Shown here: one piece after another, positions 8,670-17,496 of the stretch | How the letters are laid out: each line of letters begins with the position of its first letter | Numbering within the stretch: position 1 is the stretch's first letter | DNA from: Pontibacter sp. SGAir0037 | GTDB lineage: Bacteria > Bacteroidota > Bacteroidia > Cytophagales > Hymenobacteraceae | Reading direction: 5' to 3' | Assembly (NCBI RefSeq): GCF_005491705.1 | Contig: NZ_CP028092.1 | Location: 3,286,001-3,350,000, forward strand | DNA: 64,000 bases | Translations under genes and position numbers: made by a program | Notes under the pieces: model-generated | Databases searched by the model: none | Seen by the model: the letters and a program-made list of their open reading frames with translations, nothing else | What the model was told of the DNA's origin: nothing

Positions 8670-9790
8670 ATTATTGCGTAGCTGCTACAACAATGTTTTT
8701 CCACGGAATAGGCAGAATATTGGTAAGCCTGTGCCTGCTACAGCTGGTTAGCTGCGATTCTGCACCATACCAGCAATCTATACCAAACCAAGAAACGATT
8801 TACCTTCCTGAGGTACCTGTGAACCTTGCAGCGGCTCTACCTTACCCGGAACGTAACCCGCCTACAAAAGAAGGAGTGGCATTGGGCCGGATGTTATTTT
8901 ACGATCCTATCCTCTCACAAAACGGCACTGTTTCCTGCGCCAGCTGCCACCAACCCGAAAAAGCTTTTACAGATGGTGTGGCTCTTTCCAGGGCCGGAGT
9001 AAGCGGGGCCCCTTTGCAGCGACACGTACCTACACTGGTTAATGTTGCCTGGCAGGATGGCCTGTTCTGGGACGGAGGTGCCAAGGATATAGAATCATTA
9101 ACGTTTGGGCCTCTCACCCACCCTGATGAAATGGGCCAGCATGTAAAAGAGCTGGTACAAAAGCTTCAGCAACACGAGCAATATCCACAGCTGTTTAAAA
9201 AGGCCTTTCAAACTGATAGCATTACCTCAGCTTTCGTTACACGCGCCCTGGCACAGTTTGAGCGCACTTTAATTTCCGGCAACTCCCGCTATGACCGGTA
9301 CATCAGAAATGAAGCACAGGGAACGCTAACCAGCTACGAACTGGAAGGGCTGTCGCTTTTTAAAAAACACTGTAGCAACTGCCACTCCAGCGATTTATTT
9401 ACCGATAACAGCTACCATAACAACGGGCTTGACAGTGAATTCTCAGATGCAAACGAGGCCCTTCATTTTGCCAGGGGCCGCATTACTAACCAGGCTGCTG
9501 ATATAGGCAAGTACAAGACACCAACTTTACGCAATATTGCTCTTACGGCACCTTACATGCACGATGGCAGGTTTTCAACTTTAGAGGAAGTGCTGGACCA
9601 TTATAGTACGGGCGTAACATATTCTCCTTCTCTGGCACTACAACTGCAGCAAAACAATAAATTAGGTATTCCACTTTCTTCATCCGATAAGAACAAAATC
9701 GTTTCGTTTCTGCTTACCCTTACCGATAGCAGCTTTATACAGGACAAACGGTATGGCAACCCTTTTAAAACAGAAAACCAGCTGCAGTAA
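8666..9790 (+). CDS. Second di-heme cytochrome c peroxidase/MauG-like lipoprotein
   Basis: This 374-residue paralogue of the enzyme encoded at 6797 has heme sites CASCH (91-95) and CSNCH (236-240) and the shared segments RTLISGNSRYDRY and TAPYMHDGRFSTLEEVLDHY. A lipobox-like LVSC (Cys30) follows a hydrophobic stretch. The start ATG overlaps the MbnP stop (ATGA). The two paralogues differ clearly in the heme surroundings and C-terminus, so this is an old duplication, not a recent copy. One may modify MbnP and the other supply electrons or detoxify peroxide, but the sequence does not decide. The operon ends at a terminator overlapping the stop codon. Confidence 0.88.
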   Translation: MNYCVAATTMFFHGIGRILVSLCLLQLVSCDSAPYQQSIPNQETIYLPEVPVNLAAALPYPERNPPTKEGVALGRMLFYDPILSQNGTVSCASCHQPEKAFTDGVALSRAGVSGAPLQRHVPTLVNVAWQDGLFWDGGAKDIESLTFGPLTHPDEMGQHVKELVQKLQQHEQYPQLFKKAFQTDSITSAFVTRALAQFERTLISGNSRYDRYIRNEAQGTLTSYELEGLSLFKKHCSNCHSSDLFTDNSYHNNGLDSEFSDANEALHFARGRITNQAADIGKYKTPTLRNIALTAPYMHDGRFSTLEEVLDHYSTGVTYSPSLALQLQQNNKLGIPLSSSDKNKIVSFLLTLTDSSFIQDKRYGNPFKTENQLQ

Positions 9791-9810
9791 ACACCACAGC
9801 TGGTTTTTTT
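9774..9810 (+). terminator. Terminator of the MbnP operon, overlapping the last codons
   Basis: Arms aaaaccagctg and cagctggtttt flank the stop codon of the second di-heme gene, and T residues follow. The left arm lies inside the coding region. Confidence 0.85.
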
Positions 9811-9828
9811 AAAACAGATGATGCCGTG

Positions 9829-10320
9829 TTAATTATCTTCTCTCTCAACATCTACATCAACACGTACATCATCTAGGCTTTTAAAGCGACGCTTCAAGCT
9901 TTCTTCTGTATTTTTCCACTTATCTTTAGTCTGCTTCCACTCTTCTTTGGTTTTAGCATCCATTTCATCAGATTTAGCTTCTACTGCATCTTCGCGTCTT
10001 TTATACTCTGCTTTCAGTTGCTTCCATTCTTCCTCTGTTGCATTTTCAGCACGAGCTGCGTTAGAAGATACCCAGGCCTGAAATTCATCTAATTCCCTTC
10101 TGGCATCTGCCGTCTCCTCACCAGCCTCTACCCTGGCCTCAGCAGAAGTATTATCAGCTTCATAGGTTGCGTCATCTTCTACCAACCCTTCATTTACCTC
10201 TGTCTGGTTTGTACTTACTTCTGAATTATTCTCGCTGCCCGCCCCTTGGCTGCAGGCATACATAAAAGCGCCCAAAGCCAATGCGAACACGAATGTTCTT
10301 ATCTTTGACGAAATTTCCAT
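9829..10320 (-). CDS. Charged helical lipoprotein of unknown function
   Basis: This 163-residue protein has a lipoprotein signal with Cys23 (AFMYAC). A low-complexity acidic linker rich in Glu, Asn and Thr follows (about 25-75). Then comes a helical region with repeated units built on EEWKQLKAEYKRR and EEWKQTKDKWK, each with a tryptophan and dense charges, ending in a DVRVDVDVE tail. The repeats suggest a periplasmic coiled coil or helical bundle. No family was recognised. It is convergent with the MbnP operon and monocistronic. Confidence 0.75.
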   Translation of the reverse strand: MEISSKIRTFVFALALGAFMYACSQGAGSENNSEVSTNQTEVNEGLVEDDATYEADNTSAEARVEAGEETADARRELDEFQAWVSSNAARAENATEEEWKQLKAEYKRREDAVEAKSDEMDAKTKEEWKQTKDKWKNTEESLKRRFKSLDDVRVDVDVEREDN

Positions 10321-10450
10321 AGTTCAATAGTTTTTACTCTAGTGCTTAATACGGATAATCTAAAATATTGATATATGATATATGCTAAATTTATTAATTT
10401 CAGCATATCAACTTTAAAAAGTTCAATATATAATAACTAATATTTAATTA

Positions 10451-11404
10451 ATGCCACTTCTTTCTTCTACTTACAGGGCTCCAGCATATTTATTTAACGG
10501 GCATATACAAACTATCGTACCTGCTTTGTTTCGAAAAGTAAGAGAGATGCCTTCTTATGAGCGGGAACGACTACTTACACCCGACGACGACTTTTTGGAC
10601 GCCGATTGGTATAAAACAGGATCAAAAAGCCTGGCTATACTCTCGCATGGTTTAGAGGGCGACAGTAGCAGGAGCTACATATTGGGTATGGTAAAAGCTT
10701 TAAACCAGAACGGAATAGATGCATTAGCCTGGAACTACCGCAGTTGTAGTGGCGAACCCAACAAGTTGTTAAGCTCGTACCATTTAGGAGCTTCTGATGA
10801 CCTGAATTTTGTAATTCAGCATGCGCTTAAAACCGGCAAATACACGACACTTTATTTATTAGGCTATAGCGCGGGCGGCAATATTACTTTAAAGTACCTG
10901 GGCGAGAAGCCCGAGCTGGTACCACAGGAGGTGAAACGTGCAGCGGTATTTTCGGTGCCGGTAGACCTGAAGAGCTCTGCACAGCGTATCCCCGTTATTT
11001 ATACACGACGCTTTTTAAAAACACTCGGCAAAAAGCTGGAACAAAAAAGCGAGATGTTCCCTGGGCAGGTAGATTTAAGCAACTTTAGCCTGTACTGGTC
11101 CTTTCCTGAATTTGATAACAGGTATACGGCACCGTTGCATGGCTTTAAAGATGCCGAAGATTATTATAGCCGCGTCAGCAGCAGGCAGTTCTTACCTCAA
11201 ATTAAAATTCCTACGCTGCTGGTAAACGCCCAAAACGACCCTTTTTTAGGAAGCGCCTGTTACCCCGTAGAAGAAGCTGCACAAAGTACTCATCTCTACC
11301 TCGAAACGCCTGCACAAGGTGGCCATGTCGGCTTTGCAGAGGATTTCCGGAAAGATGTGTATTACTCAGAAAGAAGAGCTATTGAATTTCTGTTAGAGCA
11401 GTAG
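10451..11404 (+). CDS. YheT-family alpha/beta hydrolase
   Basis: This 317-residue cytoplasmic hydrolase of COG0429 has family marks: the N-terminal FNGHIQTIVPALFRK, the oxyanion segment LSHGLEGDSSRSY, NYRSCSGEPN, and the nucleophile elbow GYSAGGN (Ser140). A late acid region NAQNDPF and a histidine in GGHVGF follow. The physiological ester substrate of YheT proteins is unsettled. The start ATG at 10451 is preceded by an AT-rich leader. It converges with rsmG, with 6 bases between stops. Confidence 0.88.
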   Translation: MPLLSSTYRAPAYLFNGHIQTIVPALFRKVREMPSYERERLLTPDDDFLDADWYKTGSKSLAILSHGLEGDSSRSYILGMVKALNQNGIDALAWNYRSCSGEPNKLLSSYHLGASDDLNFVIQHALKTGKYTTLYLLGYSAGGNITLKYLGEKPELVPQEVKRAAVFSVPVDLKSSAQRIPVIYTRRFLKTLGKKLEQKSEMFPGQVDLSNFSLYWSFPEFDNRYTAPLHGFKDAEDYYSRVSSRQFLPQIKIPTLLVNAQNDPFLGSACYPVEEAAQSTHLYLETPAQGGHVGFAEDFRKDVYYSERRAIEFLLEQ

Positions 11405-11410
11405 CCTGTT

Positions 11411-12043
11411 TTAGGGCATCGGCACCACCACCACTTTTTTGGTTTCGAAAAAATCCTCTACAAAATAGTGCTTTAGGTCATACACCTTTGTAATTAGTCC
11501 CGACTCCGCAATTTCTTCCTCCAGGTCGCCGCCTTTCAGGTAATAAATGCCTTTATCAGGTATAGCGCCTTTCTTAAAGCTGTTAGCTACCCAAGGATAG
11601 AAGTTTGCCAGTCGTGTTACGGCCCTGCTCACTACAAAATCGAATTTTTCCCGCACCTGTTCTGCCCTTGCATGCGAGGCGGTTACGTTTTGCAGGTGTA
11701 GTTCTCTTGCAATTTCCTCTACCACATGAATCTTTTTACCGATAGAGTCGACCAGGTGAAACCGGACATCAGGAAACATAACTGCCAAAGGCAAACCTGG
11801 TAAGCCTCCGCCTGTACCTACATCCAGCACATGCGCCTGCTCCGGAAATTGTATTACCTTGGCAATACCCAACGAATGCAGGATGTGGTGTGTCCCCAGC
11901 TGATCCATGTCTTTGCGGGAGATAACGTTAATTTTTTGATTCCACTCCTGGTATAAATGCCCCATTTGCTCATATTTCTGCAGCTGGTATTCGGTAAGCT
12001 CAGGAAAATAGCCGGAAAGAAGTGTTCGAATAGCTTGAGACAT
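11411..12043 (-). CDS. rsmG: 16S rRNA (guanine-527-N7)-methyltransferase RsmG
   Basis: This 210-residue SAM-dependent methyltransferase modifies the 530-loop region of 16S rRNA. Motifs are WNQKINVISRKD near the N-terminus, the SAM-binding loop VLDVGTGGGLPGLPLA, a HLVDSIGKK acidic strand, and DFVVSRAVTRL, all characteristic of GidB/RsmG. Length is normal. It is monocistronic here; in this phylum it is not linked to mnmG. Confidence 0.95.
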   Translation of the reverse strand: MSQAIRTLLSGYFPELTEYQLQKYEQMGHLYQEWNQKINVISRKDMDQLGTHHILHSLGIAKVIQFPEQAHVLDVGTGGGLPGLPLAVMFPDVRFHLVDSIGKKIHVVEEIARELHLQNVTASHARAEQVREKFDFVVSRAVTRLANFYPWVANSFKKGAIPDKGIYYLKGGDLEEEIAESGLITKVYDLKHYFVEDFFETKKVVVVPMP

Positions 12044-12107
12044 AGCGTTTACAGGATTGAGATCAGGTTTAAAACGGGTGCAAATTAGTAAATAGATAGG
12101 TATACCA

Positions 12108-12149
12108 CCAAAAACAAAGCCCAGACTGTTTAACAGCAGTCCGGGCTTT
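12108..12149 (-). terminator. Terminator downstream of the sigma factor gene
   Basis: Arms aaagcccagactg and cagtccgggcttt (one mismatch) surround an 8-base loop. On the minus strand the stem is followed by a T-rich run. It lies about 90 bases past the stop of the sigma factor. Confidence 0.8.
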
Positions 12150-12234
12150 CATTAAGTTGCGGTACTCAATTTAAATTTTCACAGCTAAGTAAAGGCAATC
12201 TAATTTAGAAAAAAGTTTGTTTTACAGAGGTGGA

Positions 12235-12843
12235 TTATATTAAGTGCTTCTTATTTTTTACCATGTCATAGAGCAGCTCGCGGGCCCTGTGCAACTGTGC
12301 TTTAACAGTTCCAAGCGGCGCATTTAGCTCTGTTGCAATTTCTTCGTAGCTAAGCTCATTAAAATATCGCAGTGTTACCAGGCGCTGGTATTTATCCGGC
12401 AGCTTCGCCACCACATACTGCATAATTTCAATTTTCTGATTTTTTATAGCTTCTTCCTGCGGGTTCAGGTTCTTGTCTTTAAAATCAATGGTAATTTCAT
12501 CACCATTATCGATTTTTATAGCCGAATCGATACTCATCGTCTTAATCCTGTTCTTACGGATAAAGTCGATGCAATTATTGGTGGCAATACGGAAAAGCCA
12601 GGTACTGAAAGCGTACTCCGGGTTAAACTTGTGCAGGTTACGGAATGCTTTGGCAAAGGCCTCAATGGTTAAGTCCTCTGCATCGTCGGCATTACGCACC
12701 ATTTTCAGAACCACGTGATACACCGGCTTTTTATAGATACTCATCAGCTCGGCATACGCTTTCTCATCGTTTTCCTCTACGGCAGCCTGGATGAGCTTAA
12801 AGTCATGCTTTGCTTTTGCTGAGAATTGTTTGTTTACTTCCAT
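12235..12843 (-). CDS. RNA polymerase sigma factor, sigma-70/ECF type
   Basis: This 202-residue protein has region 2 (HKFNPEYAFSTWLFRIATNNCIDF region, with the DDAEDLTIEAFAKAF core) and region 4 (LPDKYQRLVTLRYFNELSYEEIA, then LGTVKAQLHRARELL). These are typical of ECF-like factors that are universal in Bacteroidota. No anti-sigma gene is adjacent. Its first codons overlap the end of the upstream glycosyltransferase by 10 bases, so the two are co-transcribed. Confidence 0.92.
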   Translation of the reverse strand: MEVNKQFSAKAKHDFKLIQAAVEENDEKAYAELMSIYKKPVYHVVLKMVRNADDAEDLTIEAFAKAFRNLHKFNPEYAFSTWLFRIATNNCIDFIRKNRIKTMSIDSAIKIDNGDEITIDFKDKNLNPQEEAIKNQKIEIMQYVVAKLPDKYQRLVTLRYFNELSYEEIATELNAPLGTVKAQLHRARELLYDMVKNKKHLI

Positions 12844-13937
12844 CTGAACTTTTTATACATTAAAACAGATACCCCAAGTAGCAGGTAGTTGAAAAAGTAG
12901 ACAATATCTAGTACAGGTAATAGTGGTAAAGATAATTTGTCGCTAAGCCTGCGTGCAGCAAGCATGTATACGATAAAAACCGCCAGATATCTTATTCCTA
13001 CAATCGCACCCAATATAGGTAAATTACTATGTATTACCAGAAGAAGTATAGCAAGCAGGTAAAAAAATATATTTGACATCACAAATGCCCCTATTCTCCT
13101 TCTATCAGCTGCTTTATACTGTCCTCCGACAGACATGTGCCTTCTTTTTTGAATCAACCACTCCCGAAACGTCTTTTTGGGAATACTGGAGGTTTGCCCT
13201 TCTTTGTCGATAACAATATTTATTTTGCTATTACTTGCAGCGTCTCTAACAAAAAGATCATCGTCGCCGCCTAATGTCTTGATATGCGATGCAAACCCCT
13301 TATTCCTAAAGAAACACGTTTTAGTATAAGATAAGTTTCGGCCGACTCCCATATATGCTCGACCTTTGTTTGCTTGAGACAAATACTGAATTGCGGACAG
13401 TAAGGTTTCAAACCTGATAAGATGATTTAAAAATCCTTTTAATTTTATATACGGCGAGTAGCCAAGCACCACATCTACCCCGTCTTTATAACCGCTTAAC
13501 ATCTTCTCAATCCAGTATGAACTGCAGGGGCGGCAATCAGCATCAGTAAACAGCATGTGCTCATATTTTGCTGATCGGATACCCAGGGCCAACGCATACT
13601 TTTTCGGATTGAGATAGTCTGGTGTTTTCTTAACTGTTACTACTCTGAAGTTCGGGAATTGACGCTCCAGTTCATAAGTATAGAACTCTGTATCATCTTC
13701 AGAACGATCATTTATCAGAATTATTTCAAACTCTGGGTATTCCTGGTCAAGCAGCATCGGGAGCAGCACCACCAGGTTCTCCAGTTCATCATGAGCCGCC
13801 ACTATTACCGAAACCGGTGGCCTTACATCCGGTTCAGGATCTTTATACTTGGCAAGCGGCAGGAAATAGTACAAAGCATAAAAAAGCTGGATCAATACGC
13901 AGAGCCCCAGTAAAGCAAGGAGTATAGTTGGTATCAA
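12834..13937 (-). CDS. Membrane glycosyltransferase, family 2
   Basis: This 367-residue GT-A enzyme has an N-terminal membrane helix (about 3-25), the nucleotide-binding start PPVSVIVAAHDELENL, an EIILINDRSEDDT segment, the metal-binding FTDADCRP (DxD-like), and GGDDDLFVRDAA followed by a KTFREWLIQKRRHMSVG QxxRW-like motif. Three hydrophobic helices close the chain. Such processive-type GT2 proteins transfer sugars on the cytoplasmic face to envelope glycans or lipids. It is the first gene of a pair with the sigma factor; the acceptor is unknown. Confidence 0.88.
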   Translation of the reverse strand: MIPTILLALLGLCVLIQLFYALYYFLPLAKYKDPEPDVRPPVSVIVAAHDELENLVVLLPMLLDQEYPEFEIILINDRSEDDTEFYTYELERQFPNFRVVTVKKTPDYLNPKKYALALGIRSAKYEHMLFTDADCRPCSSYWIEKMLSGYKDGVDVVLGYSPYIKLKGFLNHLIRFETLLSAIQYLSQANKGRAYMGVGRNLSYTKTCFFRNKGFASHIKTLGGDDDLFVRDAASNSKINIVIDKEGQTSSIPKKTFREWLIQKRRHMSVGGQYKAADRRRIGAFVMSNIFFYLLAILLLVIHSNLPILGAIVGIRYLAVFIVYMLAARRLSDKLSLPLLPVLDIVYFFNYLLLGVSVLMYKKFRWK

Positions 13938-13948
13938 AAGAGAAAATT

Positions 13949-14035
13949 TAATGTGTTAATTACTCAATGTGCTAATGTGCTTATCTTGTTGTAAATTGAA
14001 TTACCACATGAGCACATTACCTCATTAGCACATTA
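13949..14035. repeat. Imperfect low-complexity palindrome (word aatgtgcta)
   Basis: Arms 13949-13983 and 14001-14035 pair at 27 of 35 positions around a 17-base centre. Each arm contains tandem copies of a word close to taatgtgct. The element lies between the divergent GT2 and tgt genes. It has no T run and no coding frame. Two further palindromes of the same design but different sequence occur at 15371 and 22147. Confidence 0.7.
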
Positions 14036-14127
14036 CAAGGTTTAATATTCAAAATTAGCTATTCTACAGCCAATTCCATACATAGGTTCGATTTTATAAT
14101 TATAGAAGCTTTGTGCGCAGTAGTTTG

Positions 14128-14135
14128 TATCTTTG
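14128..14135 (+). promoter_or_regulatory. -7 promoter element of tgt
   Basis: TATCTTTG matches TAnnTTTG and lies about 100 bases before the tgt ATG, giving a fairly long leader. Confidence 0.5.
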
Positions 14136-14233
14136 CCGATTATTTTAAATTAACCTTGATACCAGCTGCATTTAAAGTAGAGCAGCTTATTTGTGGCGTT
14201 ATTCTTGCGAGAGTAGCCCCTGAATTTTAAACT

Positions 14234-15364
14234 ATGCAATTTACATTATTAGCCCAAGATAAGCAGTCGAAAGCTCGTGCAGGTGTGGTACAAACCGACC
14301 ATGGCTCTATAGAAACCCCTATTTTTATGCCAGTTGGTACAGCAGGCACAGTAAAAGCAGTGCACCAGCGCGAATTAAAAGAAGATATAAAAGCCGAGAT
14401 CATTCTTGGCAATACCTATCACCTGTACCTGCGCCCGGGGCTGGAGGTGCTTGAGAATGCCGGCGGGCTGCATAAGTTTAATGGCTGGGACCGACCTATC
14501 CTGACCGACAGTGGCGGATACCAAGTTTTCTCGCTGGCAGGGACTCGCAAAATAAAAGAAGAAGGCGTAAGGTTTAAGTCGCACATCGATGGCTCTACCC
14601 TCAACTTTACCCCCGAAAATGTAATGGATACACAGCGCACCATCGGCGCTGACATTATCATGGCCTTTGATGAGTGTACTCCCTACCCTTGCGACTACAC
14701 TTATGCTAAAAACTCTATGGAGCGCACGCACCGCTGGCTACAACGCTGTATAGATCGCTTTGACAGCACCGAGCCTAAGTATGGCTATAACCAGACGCTG
14801 TTCCCGATTGTGCAGGGTAGCACCTACAAAGACCTGCGCGTAAAATCGGCAGAGACAATTGCAAGCTTCGGTCGTGAAGGAAATGCCATAGGTGGCTTAT
14901 CGGTAGGTGAGCCTGCCGAAATGATGTATGAGATGACAGAACTGGTATGCGATATATTACCTGCCGATAAGCCCCGTTACCTGATGGGTGTGGGTACGCC
15001 TGCCAACATCTTAGAAAACATTGCGCTGGGTGTGGACATGTTTGATTGCGTATTGCCTACCCGCAATGCCCGCAATGGGATGTTGTTTACAACGCAGGGT
15101 ATTGTGAATATCCGCAATCAGAAATGGGCAAACGATCATTCTCCTATCGATGCTGAACTAGGAGGCTATGTAAGTACGTTCTATAGCAAGGCTTACCTGC
15201 GCCACCTGGTACACAGTACCGAGATGCTGGGAGCCCAGATTTCCAGCGTGCACAACCTTACTTTTTACCTGTGGCTGGTAAAACAGGCAAGAGAGCAAAT
15301 TATAAACGGAACTTTCCGCGACTGGAAAGACATAATGGTAAAGAAACTAATGACGAGGCTCTAG
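14234..15364 (+). CDS. tgt: Queuine/preQ1 tRNA-guanine transglycosylase
   Basis: This 376-residue enzyme swaps guanine-34 of GUN-anticodon tRNAs for a queuosine precursor. Family motifs are ETPIFMPVGTAGTVK, LTDSGGYQVFSL, GGLSVGEPAEMM and YLMGVGTPANILE with the nucleophile region FDCVLPTRNARNG. Oddly, the zinc-binding CxCxxC segment expected just before YSKAYLRHL is absent; the stretch reads PIDAELGGYVSTF with no cysteine. I believe related Bacteroidota enzymes also lack it, but this is from memory. Length is otherwise typical. The next gene is an LptF/G permease beyond a palindrome. Confidence 0.95.
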   Translation: MQFTLLAQDKQSKARAGVVQTDHGSIETPIFMPVGTAGTVKAVHQRELKEDIKAEIILGNTYHLYLRPGLEVLENAGGLHKFNGWDRPILTDSGGYQVFSLAGTRKIKEEGVRFKSHIDGSTLNFTPENVMDTQRTIGADIIMAFDECTPYPCDYTYAKNSMERTHRWLQRCIDRFDSTEPKYGYNQTLFPIVQGSTYKDLRVKSAETIASFGREGNAIGGLSVGEPAEMMYEMTELVCDILPADKPRYLMGVGTPANILENIALGVDMFDCVLPTRNARNGMLFTTQGIVNIRNQKWANDHSPIDAELGGYVSTFYSKAYLRHLVHSTEMLGAQISSVHNLTFYLWLVKQAREQIINGTFRDWKDIMVKKLMTRL

Positions 15365-15370
15365 CGAGCC

Positions 15371-15477
15371 AGTTAAAAGTTAAGAGTTAAAAGTTTAATG
15401 GGAAATTGCAATCAGACAAGTCCTGTTGTAGGAAATACTTTTACACTCTTAACTCATAACTTTTAACTCTTAATTTA
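15371..15477. repeat. Low-complexity palindrome (word gagttaaaagtt)
   Basis: Perfect 16-base arms (ttaagagttaaaagtt at 15380-15395; its complement at 15458-15473) lie 62 bases apart. Each arm is flanked by more copies of the words agttaaaagt or cttaactc. The element fills the gap between tgt and the permease. It could form a stem-loop in the tgt transcript, but lacks a T tract. Confidence 0.7.
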
Positions 15478-15484
15478 ACGAAGT

Positions 15485-16561
15485 TTGAAGCTGCTCGATA
15501 AATATATTTTAAAGAAGTTCCTCACCACCTTCGTGTTTGTGGTGCTGATACTGGTGTCGGTTATCTGTGTGATCGACTTTACAGAGAAGAACGACGACTT
15601 TATCAAGAACAATGTGCCTTATAATGAGATCATTTTTGATTACTATATCAACCTGATCCCATACTATGCCAATATCTTAAGCCCGATTACCGTATTTATT
15701 GCTACCGTTTTTGTAACCGCCAAACTGGCTTCACACACAGAAATTGTAGCCATTCTGAGCAGCGGTGTGAGTTTCAGGAGAATGCTGGTACCTTATGTAA
15801 TAGGTGCTTCTATCATTGGAGCGGCTATATTCGGCTTAATTGGCTGGATCATACCAAATGCCAATAAAGAAAGTGTTGCTTTTCAGGTGAAGTATACCAA
15901 AGGGCCTTACTTTTTTGATGGCCGCAATATTCATATGAAGGTTGCTCCGAATACCTATGTGTATATGGAGAGCTATAACAACAATGCCCATATAGGCTAT
16001 AATTTCGCACTCGAAAACATATCCGGCACTAATCTCCGGACAAAGCTTTCCAGCCCCAGCGTTACCTGGATGCCGGATAAAGAGAAATGGCATGTGAGCA
16101 GCTATACCTTGCGCACGTTTGATGGAGAGAAGGAAACCATCTACAAAGGAACCACGTTGGACACAACCCTGAACATGCACCCAAAGGATTTTGAAAGCAC
16201 CTATAAACTGGAGCAGACATTAACGCTGCCCGAACTGAATGCTTTTATAGCTGAGAAAAAAGAACGTGGTGCTGATGACATCGAAACATACCTGATAGAA
16301 AAATACGAGCGTTTCAGCTATCCTTTTGCCATCATTATTCTAACCGTGATCGGTGTAATTGTGAGTGCCCGTAAAGCAAGAGGAGGAGTTGGACTGCAAA
16401 TCGCGCTAGGGTTCTTTCTGGCTTTCGTATTCATAATTTTTGTAATTACCAGCCGCAGCTTCGCACAGGTTGGCGACATAGCACCTCAATATGCAGCCTG
16501 GATTCCCACTGTTATTTTTACAGGAATCGGCTTCGTTCTCTACCGTTATATACCGCGTTAA
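15485..16561 (+). CDS. LptF/LptG (YjgP/YjgQ) family permease
   Basis: This 358-residue inner-membrane protein begins MKLLDKYILKKFL, the classical start of LptG/LptF proteins, read from TTG at 15485. Three early membrane segments (about 10-30, 50-75, 98-120), a periplasmic jellyroll (about 130-260) and three C-terminal segments fit the family. These permeases work with LptB to pull lipopolysaccharide from the inner membrane towards the periplasmic bridge. The stop and the ATG of the EamA gene share one base, so the two are coupled. Confidence 0.9.
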   Translation: MKLLDKYILKKFLTTFVFVVLILVSVICVIDFTEKNDDFIKNNVPYNEIIFDYYINLIPYYANILSPITVFIATVFVTAKLASHTEIVAILSSGVSFRRMLVPYVIGASIIGAAIFGLIGWIIPNANKESVAFQVKYTKGPYFFDGRNIHMKVAPNTYVYMESYNNNAHIGYNFALENISGTNLRTKLSSPSVTWMPDKEKWHVSSYTLRTFDGEKETIYKGTTLDTTLNMHPKDFESTYKLEQTLTLPELNAFIAEKKERGADDIETYLIEKYERFSYPFAIIILTVIGVIVSARKARGGVGLQIALGFFLAFVFIIFVITSRSFAQVGDIAPQYAAWIPTVIFTGIGFVLYRYIPR

Positions 16562-17496
16562 TGCCACGTCTGAAAGATTACTTCGAACTGCATTTTATCA
16601 TATTCCTCTGGGGATTTACAGCCATACTAGGCAAGCTCATCAGCATACCAGCTGTTGAGCTTGTTTTTTTGCGTACCATGATCACAGCAATAGCATTAGG
16701 TGTTATCATTTACAGGCGAAAAACTGTTTTTTGGCTGGGTACTGGCAACGTGCTTAAAATACTGGGAGTCGGCTTTATGATAGCGGCACACTGGATTCTG
16801 TTCTTTGCTTCGGCCAGGGTTTCATCGGTCTCTATCTGCCTGGCGGGCATGGCCACCTGCAGCCTCTGGACAGCCATTCTGGAGCCCATCTTTACCAGGA
16901 AAAAAATCAAACCCCATGAGATTCTGCTTGCCCTGCTCATCATGATTGGCTTGTACATTATTTTCCAGTTTGAGTTTGATCATGCCCTGGGTATTCTAAT
17001 GGCGGTAGGCTCTGCTTTCCTGGCTTCTGTATTCACCATCATTAATGCCAAACTGGCAAAGGTGCATGCCTCCACCACCATTACCTGCTACGAAATGGCA
17101 GGTGCCTGTATAGCCACAGGCTTGTTTTTCCCGCTTTACGCACACCTTTTTGCCGAAGGCGGCACATTAAATTTTGGCCTGAGTACGATGGACTGGGTAT
17201 ACCTGCTGGTGCTGGCACTGGTTTGCACCGTGTATGCCTATACAGCGGCTGTTCGCCTGATGCAACGGATTACGGCATACGCCATGAACCTTACTGTAAA
17301 CCTGGAGCCTGTGTATGGCATTGTACTCGCCTGGTTTATTTTTAAGGAAAACGAACAAATGTCTGCCGGATTCTACTATGGCACCGGCGTTATCCTACTC
17401 AGTGTGTTTATTTACCCTATCCTGGATGCGCAGGCAGAGCGGCGTAGAAAGTTAAAGGAGTCCTTTCCAGAGGAGGTAGTGGTCGGGGAAAAGTAA
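16561..17496 (+). CDS. EamA/DMT-family transporter
   Basis: This 311-residue protein has ten hydrophobic segments in two EamA repeats (about 1-130 and 140-290). Marks include FIIFLWGFTAILGKL, VELVFLRTMITA and LNLEPVYGIVLAWFIFKE (residues near 235-260), typical of drug/metabolite transporters. The substrate is unknown. It is coupled to the upstream permease and overlaps the convergent ispE gene by 45 bases at the 3' end; the EamA tail there is hydrophilic and could tolerate this. Confidence 0.88.
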   Translation: MPRLKDYFELHFIIFLWGFTAILGKLISIPAVELVFLRTMITAIALGVIIYRRKTVFWLGTGNVLKILGVGFMIAAHWILFFASARVSSVSICLAGMATCSLWTAILEPIFTRKKIKPHEILLALLIMIGLYIIFQFEFDHALGILMAVGSAFLASVFTIINAKLAKVHASTTITCYEMAGACIATGLFFPLYAHLFAEGGTLNFGLSTMDWVYLLVLALVCTVYAYTAAVRLMQRITAYAMNLTVNLEPVYGIVLAWFIFKENEQMSAGFYYGTGVILLSVFIYPILDAQAERRRKLKESFPEEVVVGEK

